Positions 33,653 to 44,647 of a stretch of DNA of 64,000 bases are shown piece after piece. A program made the translations under genes and the position numbers. The stretch comes from Crambe crambe. Taxonomy: Eukaryota; Porifera; Demospongiae; Poecilosclerida; Crambeidae. A model generated the notes under the pieces. That model saw nothing but the letters and a program-made list of their open reading frames with translations. It made no database searches and was not told the DNA's origin. The stretch covers positions 2,046,001 through 2,110,000 of the forward strand of contig OZ004587.1 of the NCBI GenBank assembly GCA_963924555.1. Reading direction: 5' to 3'. Numbering within the stretch: the first letter of the stretch is position 1; each line of letters begins with the position of its first letter.

Positions 33653-34897
33653 TTATAAAGTACGCAAGTAATCCACCACCTCACTGTGACCCTTTGCTAA
33701 AGCACGCTGGAGTGGTGTCTGATTTGAATTGTTCTTGATGTTTGTGGGGCAATGGGCCTGTTCAACGAGATGTTTCACTATTGTAAGATGACCACCAAAT
33801 GCTGCTGAATGGAGCGGAGTGCCTGTTTTTTGGTCTTGACATGTAATGTTACATTGTTTACTTTGAATTAGGTGTTGCACAATGGAGAGATGTCCAAACT
33901 GAGCTGCCAGGTGCAGGGGTGTGGCATCATAGTCATCTTGAATATTGGGGTCACAGCCATGCTTCTCAATGAGGTTCTTGACGAGGTGGAGGTGACCCTT
34001 TGAAGAAGCATCATGCAGTGGAGATCTTCCATACTGACCTGGAAGATGAGGACTGCACTGCATTACAGTGATGAAGTACTCCACCACATCACAGTGACCA
34101 TTACGAGCTGCATCATGCATTGGAGTATTGTTATAGTTATTTCTTGTAGTTGGTTTACATTTCCTATCTGCTGTGAGATATTTGACTGTTTCCAAGTGAC
34201 CATCCTGTGCAGCGAGATGTAGGGGGGTGGCTTGATTCTTGTCTGTAGAAGCTGGGTCACACCCACACTCCACTATCAAGTACTTGACAGTGGACAGGTG
34301 ACCCTCCTGAGCAGCAATAAAGAGAGGTCCTCTACCAGCCACACCATCAGGAAGGTTGGGGTCACATCCACATTCCTCAATGAGGAACTTGATGATATTG
34401 GTGTGACCATCCAGAGCTGCAACGTGGATGGGAGCAGTCTTGAACTTGGTGGGAAATGTTAAAATGTCATTTATTGACATGTGTTGCAGCATGGACTGTA
34501 TCAAATGTTTGACGGTTTCTAAACTACCACTATAACAAGCACAGTGTAAAGGTAAATAACCATCTTCATCCTGTTCAAGAGGGTTGGCTTTATGCTTGTC
34601 CATTAAATACTGCACGATAGAGAAGTCCCCTGCTTCGGCTGCACTGTGGAGAGGTGTTTTACCACGCCAGCCAGGGAGTGCATGGTTGCAGTGTAGATCC
34701 TCAGTAAGGTACTTGATCACCTCCAGCTTTCCAAATCTTGCTGCTGTATGTAGAGTTGTGTCATTATCACTGTTCTTTGTTAAAGGATCGAGTCCCTTTG
34801 CTATGAGACGTTTGACTTCTTCCAGGTTTCCTTCTTTGGCAGCATCGTGTAGGTCTGAGTTGTGCTCTGTTGTGGTTTCTACTGAGACTGTCTTTTC
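33653..34897 (-). CDS. Ankyrin-repeat exon (12 repeats)
   Basis: 414 codons to a TGA/TAA-type stop at 33653. After EKTVSVETTTEHNS come twelve ankyrin repeats of about 33-35 residues, most starting TPLHxAAxxGHLxxVKxLI and ending CxPN. The first is LHDAAKEGNLEEVKRLIAKG and the last ends at the C-terminus, DYLRTL. The open frame extends about 180 bases further upstream than the first in-frame ATG-like codon, to an acceptor (CATGACAG) in phase 0, so the exon is not the gene's start. Repeats 5-11 share a CGCDP-type loop and look internally duplicated. No membrane segment or catalytic domain. Confidence 0.85.
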   Translation of the reverse strand, partial: EKTVSVETTTEHNSDLHDAAKEGNLEEVKRLIAKGLDPLTKNSDNDTTLHTAARFGKLEVIKYLTEDLHCNHALPGWRGKTPLHSAAEAGDFSIVQYLMDKHKANPLEQDEDGYLPLHCACYSGSLETVKHLIQSMLQHMSINDILTFPTKFKTAPIHVAALDGHTNIIKFLIEECGCDPNLPDGVAGRGPLFIAAQEGHLSTVKYLIVECGCDPASTDKNQATPLHLAAQDGHLETVKYLTADRKCKPTTRNNYNNTPMHDAARNGHCDVVEYFITVMQCSPHLPGQYGRSPLHDASSKGHLHLVKNLIEKHGCDPNIQDDYDATPLHLAAQFGHLSIVQHLIQSKQCNITCQDQKTGTPLHSAAFGGHLTIVKHLVEQAHCPTNIKNNSNQTPLQRALAKGHSEVVDYLRTL

Positions 34898-37800
34898 CTG
34901 TCATGTGAGAAGAATTCAGTGTGAACTTCAATTTCATTATGGCTTAATATCTCATACATGGGCGAGATTGAAGGGCCGCGGCAAGTCATATTGCCCCACC
35001 GTCCATGGAAACAATGTTTAATCTCCATGGAGACAAGAATGCATGGCCACTAACATCAAGGTAAAGTTACTTTACTGTAGCTAGCCTAGTCTATACTCAC
35101 CTTAGCTAGCTATAGCAGGATATAAAACAATACAGGGTACCATGGGTTTATGGATAATAACCCTCGCCCTAGGGCTGCGCATTGCACCCATGTTCTATTA
35201 CATAGAAATCTAGAAGTTTTTGAATTCAACATCAAGTCACAATGAAGAAGTTTTATTCACCTGAATATGATCTGGAAGTTTATGGGTTGTGTCTCTTTTT
35301 TACAACATTGAGTTACATGAAGTACAACATTGTTTACAAGTAACTGTAATTAGAGCTTGTAATGATTGTATGTAGCTAGTGCTACACACTTCTCCTGTGC
35401 ATTAGACACAGAGATATAGCTGAAGTCAATGCTCATTATTAATACACATACGTATGCAGTAGAAATTAATTTGTGCTTTTTAAGTGGTCACAGGTAACAC
35501 AAAATTTTTGTTGGGTTTGAGGATATAGAATAGGCATGACTGCTGGTCATATCACAATCTGATTGGTCAATTACCATGTGATATGAGCATGACTATAGTT
35601 GTATTAACGTACTATTATTGCTAGGAGATTTTCATAGATGAATTTCTAAAACAAAATGTTTGCTCTCTCCATCTAGTACCTGCTAGTTGAGAAAATTTTA
35701 AAACTGAATAACTAAATAAGCCACCATTCATAAATGTTGGTAGCACAGCTATTTGCAGGGGTAAGTAAGTCGGCTCTAGCTTGAGATGGTGCTTTATCGT
35801 TATCTACGTAATACCCTACCAAAACCCACTGCTTCTAAGGAGACTCAACCATACCCTATTCATTTGTTTGGGTGTTGATATTTGAAGCTCTTCAGAGGAA
35901 AATAAAATTAATTAAACCACTAATTTTAGGCGTATTTTAATGGAAATCTCATTGTTCTAACAAATATTGATATACTAACACTTAAATGGCTCTGCATCTG
36001 GCAGCTGGATCTGTTTGCAGAGCCACCATAATTATGTATGTCATGATATGATAAATTAAAATGAGCACATATGCCCCCAATCAAATCAGCTTTAACAGCT
36101 TCATAACTTTGTTACACCACACATGCATGCACAGCAAGGGGTTAAGTGATCATGCATGGCATGGCTATCTAAAATTTATCTATGTGGACAAAAGAAAAAT
36201 CTGAATGGCACTTTAGTTGTCAACTCACATTATGAATTGTTGGTAGAGACAGTTTATAATTCTGCTTTAGAAGGCAGAAGCAATTCAGCAATTTATTCTA
36301 AAGTGTGCTGCACTGCACACTCATTCATCAGAATTACGGTCATGAACATAGTCTCCGGTGTAGCTGACCTTTCTCTCTGGGCTCCAGGTTAGTTCTGATG
36401 TAGCTAGCTAGCTCTGATGTACAGGCTCTCGTGTATGTATGGAAGGGGGAGGGGAAGAAGGAGAGCCTGGTACACACTGATCGTAATTTTCATGTGCGAC
36501 TTCTGCCGCATGGCACATTATCTGGTTATATAACGCACAATGATGCTTCGATGTGCTACAATTAAAAAATTGATTATTAAGAGGGGGAAAAATACTGGTA
36601 CAGCGCAGTTCTAGAATCACCAAGTTGGTTATACTGGTGTTCCATCACAAAAGGATAACACAGGCTCTTCCCAAAGCCAGTAGGTAGCCACATGAATACA
36701 CTGCTTCCTTCGTAAATGGCTCTGATATACAGATGCTGCTCATCCTTCAAGGAGAGGTTGCTAAAACATAACCTTCCAAGTCTGTACTGGCTTCTTCAAA
36801 ACTAGCACTGCTATGAACACTAGACACTGAATATTATATGCAGCCATTGTTATGTTGACATTTGAATAATGACATCATTAATTTTGTATCATGTATTTGT
36901 ACGTAGAATGAACTGAAGAATTACAGAAGATCAAGAATTCATAGATTTCTGTGAAAAACCCAGTAAGTGTGTACCAGGCTGTCTTTCTTCCCCTACCCTT
37001 TCCGTGTACATGTGAGAGCCTGGGGACTAGTTCCGATGTAACAAGACATGTAGTGCAAACAACCTACTTCAGCTTGGTACGTATGTAGCTAGCTACGTAT
37101 GGTCACAAAATGTTCAATGCGCAGGGTTATGTGTTCCTTGAACTCTAGTTATTGATGAGTTCCTACCATGCCAATGATGGGGCAATATTTTACGTACATG
37201 AGCACCGTTCATTTAGTTCAAAATAATTATTATTATTTTGTTATCAGCACTTGTTGCTAAACATATTCTTAAGTTACATTATACATCATACATAGTATTA
37301 CCACATGGTGTACTATAACTGCATTACGTTAATTGGGAAATCATAAGGCAAGATTATCATTGAGAATGAGGATATCTATGGTTTGAGAACAGACATGACT
37401 GCTGGTCATATGCTAATAGCTACTACCTAGTTATAGGGTGAATTACTGACTAAAACTAAGTCACATGTTATAAGCACACATGTTTAATATGTAAGTGAAC
37501 TATGTACAAGGGACTTACCATTTCTTGTTCAGCTACACATTCATTCCCAGGGGAAACCCTTATATTTCTAGGCAACAAATTTTTAAAGGTGTTATCATGT
37601 AATGAGATGGTGAAGGAGGATTGAAGAAAAACTGGCAATCCAAGTGACCCCGCAACCCACCAGCTGAGTTTGAACCCGCAGCATCTGACTTTAGCCGTCA
37701 TATCACCATCTCATTACATGATAACACCTTTAAACATGCCTAGATGAGAGATAACCATCATTTGTGAACAAATTTTTAGTTCTCTTCTCTGTTTAATATT

Positions 37801-40800
37801 ACTTTAACACACAGTTATTGGCCCTCATCTCCATCCAATATGACCTCATATTGCACAACTATAGACCAATCAGGTGACAGTATGTAGAGTAGTCATATGA
37901 GCATGTCAATATTAATAAATTATTGCTAGGAAATTTCAAAGAGATTCATTGGTAAATCTAAATATGACATTCCAGCTAGAAGTCAAGATAATATCTAACA
38001 CATTGATTTTTTGGTTTCATATTGGAGAACTTGTTTATTTTAATTAGCTAATAATGTGTAATAAGATAGTCATAAAAATGTTGATTATTCCACCACTGTC
38101 TATGCTCTTTCTAGAAGCTAGTTGGCTATAATCATGTTAAGAAGTTTTTAAAAAAGGAGAAAAATGGTCAGTAGGAGACTTCAACCTTCAAGTAATCTAT
38201 TGATTGGGGGGGGGGGGGGGGGGGGCTCAGAAGCTCATTACACAAATTTAGATACTAGCATTGAATATTGTAGCCTAGGAATGCTTTATCATCTAGACAC
38301 CTGTACCATGCTCCTAATAAATGTTAGACTATGGCATCCATGATATGCTTTGAAGTTTTGACCAGACTACCAGCCATCAGGGCATTAAACTAATTAATGA
38401 CCAGTAGAGCAAGACTAGCCTGAACTCCATAAGCACCTTAGTCAGGCTTGCTATTCTCAAGGGCTGTTTTTATAGTGTCAACTCTCAGAACTTTCAATGG
38501 GTTTCATTGTGGTTTTAAAAGAATGCATTATTTGTATATGTATTTTGCATTTCTTTAAACTTTACTAATAAATAGTGTGAATTGCTTGAAAAGTGTAGAG
38601 TGAAAAAAAAATTAATCATATTCATGATCACTAATTACATCCTGTAGAAACCCAACAAGACTGCTGAATGTTTGACAGTATAAAATGGACTCATTGAACC
38701 TACATGAAGTTGTAACTGCTACTATGGCGCTTAGCCAGCCGGACCTTCGAGCTGTTGCCTATGATGAGCTGCCCTTGGTCATCTTAATAGCAACAGCTCT
38801 CAGGTTCCTAAAATAGTGAAACTCCTCAGACTTCGTGCAATAACCTATACATATATTACATATACACATGCACATATATTTTTAGACCAATCAGATAACA
38901 ATTACACATGATTATAGCTGACAGGCACAACATGGCTGTTATGATGTCACACATGACTCATGAAAGGCTCACATAAGTAATTTCAACTCTCCTGGTTTTT
39001 GTTTATTACCGTCCATTCCAATCACTGGTCCCACACAATTATATAACTGTTCAATCAATTTTCCCAGCAAAATAACCAGCCATTTTAGCTCTGTTACTTA
39101 GCAAATCATTGCCTGCAATATAGGAACCAGCCAATGTTGACACAGTAATTACACATAGCTACCTATGAGATCTCAGTGGAACAACAATGGCTGATTAAGA
39201 GATGCTTGTAGTAGTGTCTTTACACTCATGAGATTCAAGGTTAAGTGTTAATTAGTTTAATTAGTAGGTGTGCTTGGAAACTATGTAGGTTATGATGAAA
39301 TTAATATCATTAAATTACCTCATGGTATGAACAATCTATCAATACAGCTGCATTACAATCCTACTAGTACCTTTAGTATGGTAATATGATATACTGGAGA
39401 AAAGGGATCTTATGTTATAAGCTGTAAAGTTTACAAGCTACATACAAAATGTACATGAGATGTCAAGATTTTTCAATAACATTTCAATAACTCAGTTTTG
39501 AATTTTGCACCATAAGACAAGTACTATCACAGCCTTAAGGACTATTTCGAATTCATTACTCACTCAGACAGACATGGATTCATTATTAAAGCAACTGTGG
39601 AGTTTTTAGCTACTGCTGAAGATAAGGTCAATGTGAATGCTTCTTATGTAACATAGAATGGATAAGGAGGAGGTCAGTAATTCTACATTCATTGTTAGTT
39701 GAAGTGAGCAAGCAAGCAAGCCAAAAAAATAAACAAACAAACAAACAAATAAATAAATAAACAAACAAACAGCTACGTAACACTGACATTCCTCTATGTG
39801 ATTGAATTATTTCCATGATTAGCAAATGCACAGATAAGAAATGATGTAGCCAGAAGATTCAGTGCATGTGCAAGGGTTATAGTACTTCGTCAAGCCTTGA
39901 CAATGTCTACGTAGATAATACTTTCCAGTGTTTAAATTTTTTTTTGGAAAAAGGGAAAGAAGGGCAAGATTTCCAGCTCCGTACTATATAGCCTATACTC
40001 CATATATTCTGTGCTGCCTTCTCTATATGAAATTCTTTATTAGCCAGGCCCTCTTTTTAGTTATGATTCATTTAACAATAAGCTAGCTACATATGAACAG
40101 TTTCTAGTTCCATTTTCTACCACTTGACTGTGACAGTCAGATGTATAACTCAACAAGCAGGCTGCCAGATATATAGCCACTTAAAGTGACCAGCCATGCA
40201 TTTTGAATCAGAGTTGTTTGTGGCCAACCTCCACATAACGTTATCATGTTAGACATTTACTGCATGAAGCACGTGTAGCTCTATGGTATAAATGTTTGTT
40301 TCGAAAAAAGTGACTTTACTTCATAAGAATCAAGCAAACTTACAGGAATGAGTTTGTTTCATACCCCATATGATTTTAGATCATCGAATTATGCATGCCA
40401 GATAGCTATGGGGCATTATGTACTATAGCTGGATTTTAGCTATGTGGCAGCAAAAAGGTCTTATTTGACTTCTGAGGTTATAAATGAAGTAAGTATTGAT
40501 AATTATAGTGAAGTTCAAGAGTTAATTGAGTGCATAGCTTTGCTGGTTTGGAAATTTTTTTGGCAGGCAAATATATCATGGACATCTGTTTGATCACTTA
40601 ACCCCTTGCTAGCAAATTGAATGCACACAGGGTAAGTATATTGCCACTTATTTAGAGCAGTGTGATAAGTGAGTGGTGAGCTCCAGAAGCATAAATAAGT
40701 TTATCATCAAGTTCATCATGGAGGATAATGATAGCTAGTTACTATCTTGAAACTTAAAACATCTTATTGATAATGGGGTCCGCAAAGTGAACCCACCAGT

Positions 40801-43800
40801 ATTTGTATGTATAATTCAGTGAGCGAACAAAGCAAGCAAGTTGACTCGGGTCATGGATCATTAGTTGTTCTATACCGTTCTTAATTGCTCTAAGTCCCTC
40901 CTTATTGGTTGAATGTGTTTTACATATGTGACCTAAATACATACAATCATAAGATTCGTGGAGTAGTAGCTATTTTTATGATTAAACTTTATCTTTATTA
41001 TGATCAAGTTTTGATCACTCAATCTAATTATAGTGGAAGCAACAAGGTGTGTCATGTAAACCATGCAAGGTTGTAAGTGAAGTTAACTTTTTTTCAGCAT
41101 AAAATTTTAATAATTACATGAGTTTCTCAAACCCAGTCACAATAATCTTTTTTAAGGAAGGCCTAAATCATTGATTGTATTAGCTATGTCAAAAGCTTTC
41201 AAACTCTCATTACAAGCTATTTTGAAAGATCTCAGCTAGATCTTGAGATGAAGATAGGCATCAGGACTATTAAAATTTTGACTCCATTATTCTGTCAATA
41301 AACATGAACTCGTTATTTAAGCAACTGTGGAGCTTTTACTGCTGAAATAAGACTATAAAAGATTCAATGATAATGCCTATGTTTGATGCAACATAGAATA
41401 AAGGTTGTTTGTTGAAGCAAGGAAAGCTAACTAACAAAATAAACAATCAAATAAAAAAATAACTAACTCTGTTATATTCCTGTATTATGTATTGAATTCT
41501 TCCCGTGATCAGCTAATGTAGTATGCAGAGAGGAGATAAAGTAAGAAGATGTGGACTAGAAAAGCTGTGGAACTAGTTTTGCAAGAAGCTAGCTACTGTG
41601 GATCTTGTGCAAAGACAAGGCGACAGATACCGTAGGCTGGCAAGGAGAGCAACAAGCAAGGAGACAAACACTGCAGCAAGCCTAGACAGCAAACAATGTG
41701 ACAGAGACTGCACAGGGAAAGCCTCACTGAAAGAAGAAGAGTGCAGCACAAGCTTACCTAGAAGAAACCAGCCCAATAGCACATGATTATTGCAGATTAT
41801 CTGCAGGTGCAGGCTAGTGATTATTACTATAGGAAAGAACACAAAAACAAAACTTACCCCTCACCCTGTTTATTCACTACTTCTTCCCTACCTGAAACTC
41901 CTTAGGAATAGATGAAGACTCTTCTTGAACTGCAGGAAATTTAAGTGTAATAGCTATAATGGCTGATTAAGAATAATAGGATAGAAAGGAAATCCTATTT
42001 TCTTACTTGCTTGATTTGGGGAGTTTACTCATTTAGATGGTATAATAATGACATATACCTTGATTCAAAACTTGATGTATTTGATCCCATTCAGGATTGG
42101 CAGTATTCGTAAACCACCATTCAACTACTTTCTTCAAGGCAACTTGATTGTCTCTTTGGGAAGACACAGTGATGACATCTATGGCTGAACCAGGTAGGCC
42201 TAGTGAAGATGCCACCACAATCCACTTGTCAGATAACTGAAGCAACACATTAGCAGCATTTGAGACTGTCAAGGGCTCTTGATATTTTTCACCACCTACA
42301 TGAAGGAAATTATAGATAGCACCTCAGTTTTTACTGTGAATATTGTAGTAGTTATGTCAACTACCTAGCCATTTCAATTGACTAGAATCTGGAGAGAAGA
42401 CTGAATTTCTTTCACACCTCATTGATGCGTACCCACTTTCTTTGTGGAAGGAACATGTGTGCTTTTCACTTGTTTTCTTGCAATTGCAGTAGAATCTGAT
42501 ATCAGAATCAAAGATATGGCCATTGATGAGCTTTATCTTCTCTAGGCATTGCAGAATAATGGAAGAAACTAGCTTGTAAGTAGTGGGATTTTTCTCATCA
42601 TCTGATTTCGCATAAACTTCTATGTATGGTGATGTGAAAGAGATGGTTACAACACAATCGAGTTCAGTGGCCCTTAATGTTGCACAATTTTTGTATAAGC
42701 ACACAGGATTTCCAAACTCATCTCTAGGTATGATCCACCACCGATCTAAAAGACATGATATCATCATAGAAAAGAACTGATTTCCAGCAGTGGGGCACTT
42801 AATAACTGCAGGAACAAGTTTTGAGTCGATAGCCTTGCCACAAACCTGTTGTCGTTTAGCTTCATTTAAAGGTTGGAGCGTGAAAGGTATGACGTACGTG
42901 GAATCACCATCAAAAGGAGCTAGTATCATCAAATTTCTGAATAATGACAAGAAATCATTTTCAGACATGAATTCTGACCCATTAGTGCAGAATCCTAGTG
43001 AGTACTGGAAGTCTTCCTTATTGATGATGGATGACTGCCAGTCTATTAAATTTTTTCTCAACTTCATTCGATTATACAGAAAAGAAAATATCTTTGAAAA
43101 AATTGAAATTCCGGAAAAGACAATATTGGGTAGAACGTTTTTGAAGTAAAGGATCATGTTGTGTTCTGTCAAATGTTCAAGTGCTGCTTCAACTGTTGGT
43201 CTGTCCATATTCAATTCTTTGCCTATTTCCATACAATGCTCTGAAACACTCATTATGCTCAAATTTGTGGAAGTGATACATTCTCTCAATTTCAAACCAA
43301 ATACGTACCACATGAATGGAAATTTCTCAGAACAAGATGCAGATATAGCCTGTTCAATAACAATGGAACCAATAGTATAGTCTATTGTTTGTGGTGTTTT
43401 ATAATTCAGATGGAATATCCTGTCTTCTTCATTACTATTTCCAAGTATTTGACGTAGCATAGCAATTTTGGAATCATTCTCAGTTTTTGCTTCATCAAAA
43501 GTTTCAATAACTAGCAAGTCAGATCTCGTTCCTTTTTTATTTAAAATGTCCAATTCCTTTTCATTTAATTCTTTTGATAGATCAGTAACAAAGGCATGTA
43601 AAGTCACATTCTTAATAAACATTTCCAGAATCTCATGGAGCTTGATGAAGTCAGACCCACAATCGATGACATGGAGTAACTCCATTTTCCCTTTGTTTTT
43701 GTATTGAGACATGAATTTTATTGTGTCATTAAAGGAATTTTCGAGATCAAAACTCTTTTGAGTCAGATCTGATCCAGGTTGTGTTTCTTCAGGCTTTGGT

Positions 43801-44623
43801 GGCAGACTGACATCAAGCAGATTAACAATGTCAGTTGTAGTTGAATGTTTTTCCTCTGCTGGTGGTTCAAGTAATTCAAGTGATTGTGATGTTGATGGAT
43901 GTTCTAATGACAGGGATGGCTTGGGTGATGCTTCAGGCAAAGACAATTTTGGTGAATTCAGTTGGGGTTCAGATGGTTTGGGTGAAGGTTTTGGTGAAGA
44001 AACTGGTGTTGAGGTGGACACTGGTAATGGTGAGTCCTCAGGTTCTGTTGTGGAGTCCTCAGGTGACATTGTAAATGCTAAAATCTCATCATGGTCATTT
44101 GTTTCCATTTTCTTAAACATGGTAACTTCTTGGTCTGCTGCTCGAAAATATATTTCGTGCTCAACCAATGAGGTGGTTTTCAGGGTAGTGGGGACATGCT
44201 CTTGAAGGGCTATGTGTTTAGCAGCGGTGACTCCAGAACCAGACACTCCAAAAAAGAGGACTGTCGCAACACTCAGATTAAGAAAGCCACTCTTCAGTGC
44301 TGTTTCAAATATATCAGCAGTTTCATCTGTGGGAACAAAACAATAAATGTAAGGAACAGTCGTTATTATGTCATAATCCTGAATAGAAATCAATTTAAAT
44401 ATTAAACGTGTTAATTTTTGGCCACTGGCTCACCATAACTCATACTAGCTACTACGTAGTAGCCATGGTTGGACAATTTGGTGTGGAGATAGTCTAACCA
44501 TTATACAGATGTTTCATTAAATATCATATCAGAGAAATATATACCAAATTAAACTAGAATAATTATTTTATATTCTACATGGAATTATCAAATTTATTAA
44601 GTGTATTACTCACCATGAGACAT
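33653..44623 (-). CDS. Roc-like / COR-like / Death / ankyrin-repeat gene
   Basis: Predicted exons 44623-44614, 44326-42365, 42295-42059, 41929-41892 and 34897-33653 join in one frame to 1,163 residues. Order: degenerate P-loop region (residues 30-37, GVSGSGVT), Ser/Pro-rich linker, COR-like region, Death domain, short linker, 12 ankyrin repeats. Splice phases agree at every junction, including the 38-nt exon that changes phase 1 to phase 0. Weak points are the ten-base first exon (MSH), which lies only 24 bases after the stop of the upstream gene, and the 7-kb last intron. The ankyrin exon could instead belong to a separate gene with an unseen first exon. Death domains normally bind other Death domains and ankyrin repeats bind proteins, so an adaptor or scaffold role is plausible. 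Confidence 0.5.
37582..37734. mobile_element. MITE with perfect 32-bp terminal inverted repeats
   Basis: Ends 37582-37613 (TTTAAAGGTGTTATCATGTA...) and 37703-37734 are exact reverse complements. The 89-base interior carries, on the minus strand, GGGTTCAAAC flanked by GCTG and CAGC, which resembles a tRNA T-arm/B-box. No clear target duplication. A tRNA-like origin of the core is only a suggestion. Confidence 0.8.
38206..38225. repeat. Poly-G tract (20 G)
   Basis: Uninterrupted G run in otherwise AT-rich sequence. Confidence 0.95.
40754..40942 (-). pseudogene. Ty3/gypsy-type reverse transcriptase relic
   Basis: One short frame reads YLGHICKTHSTNKEGLRAIK, then MIHDPSQLACFVRSLNYTYK. Reverse transcriptases of Ty3/gypsy retrotransposons have FLGHxxSxxGIxPxxxKxxAI...QLxSFLGLxNYY at this place. 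Only this piece of about 50 residues remains; the rest of the element was not found nearby. Confidence 0.5.
41892..41929 (-). CDS. Candidate 38-nt linker exon
   Basis: Between TTCCTGCAG and CAG|GTAGGG the sequence codes VQEESSSIPKEFQ. It begins in the phase left by the Death exon and ends in phase 0, which the ankyrin exon needs. The fit is exact, but such a short exon can arise by chance. Confidence 0.4.
42059..42295 (-). CDS. Death-domain exon of the Roc-like/ankyrin gene
   Basis: Reads EPLTVSNAANVLLQLSDKWI, VVASSLGLPGSAIDVI, then VEWWFTNTANPEWDQIHQVL. Pattern of helix 1-2 (LxxLSDKWxxVASSLGL) and the W-xx-I-xx-VL helix near the end match the Death fold. 237 nt, phase 1-1, acceptor TTCATGTAG and donor CAAG|GTATAT. 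Diverged from the Death exons at 0.6 and 51.5 kb. Confidence 0.75.
42365..44326 (-). CDS. Roc-like (degenerate P-loop) and COR-like exon
   Basis: 654 codons, phase 1-1, acceptor TTCCCACAG, donor CTAG|GTAGTT. Near the start, VATVLFFGVSGSGVTAAKH aligns with a Walker A loop GxxGxGK[S/T], but the lysine is V, so nucleotide binding is doubtful; no DxxG switch motif follows. Next is a Ser/Pro-rich linker (roughly residues 90-165: SSPKPSPKPSEPQ and similar). The remainder is a mixed alpha/beta region whose end (DRWWIIPRDEFGNPVCLYKN, YIEVYAKS, SFHKESGYAS) resembles the C-terminal part of the neighbouring Roc-COR protein, with a Cys-rich FYCNCKK...HTCSFH piece. A second in-frame acceptor (TTCTATTCAG, about 65 bases upstream) would add residues. 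Confidence 0.65.
44614..44623 (-). CDS. Candidate first exon (Met-Ser-His)
   Basis: ATGTCTCATG followed by a strong donor GTGAGT. Its phase 1 fits the acceptor at 44326. It lies 24 bases after the upstream gene's stop, and the upstream gene's AATAAA-like signal (near 44592-44597) falls in this gene's intron 1. So either the genes are tightly packed or this start is wrong. Confidence 0.35.
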
Positions 44624-44647
44624 TTTGGAGACTGTTTTACTCCTGAA

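Larger units (their letters stand above)
34898..41891 (-). other. Large intron or intergenic gap with transposon relics
   Basis: About 7 kb with no supported exon. It holds a 153-bp MITE (37582-37734), a poly-G run, an AAAC/AAAT repeat near 39720-39775 and a retrotransposon RT relic (40754-40942). If the ankyrin exon belongs to the Death-domain gene, this is its last intron. Confidence 0.5.

Noticed and set aside
34584-35021. Plus-strand frame of 145 residues
   Set aside because: It lies antisense to the ankyrin exon and is a by-product of its codon use.
43828-44205. Plus-strand frames rich in Gly/Ser/Val
   Set aside because: Antisense shadow of the Ser/Pro-rich linker in the Roc-like exon.
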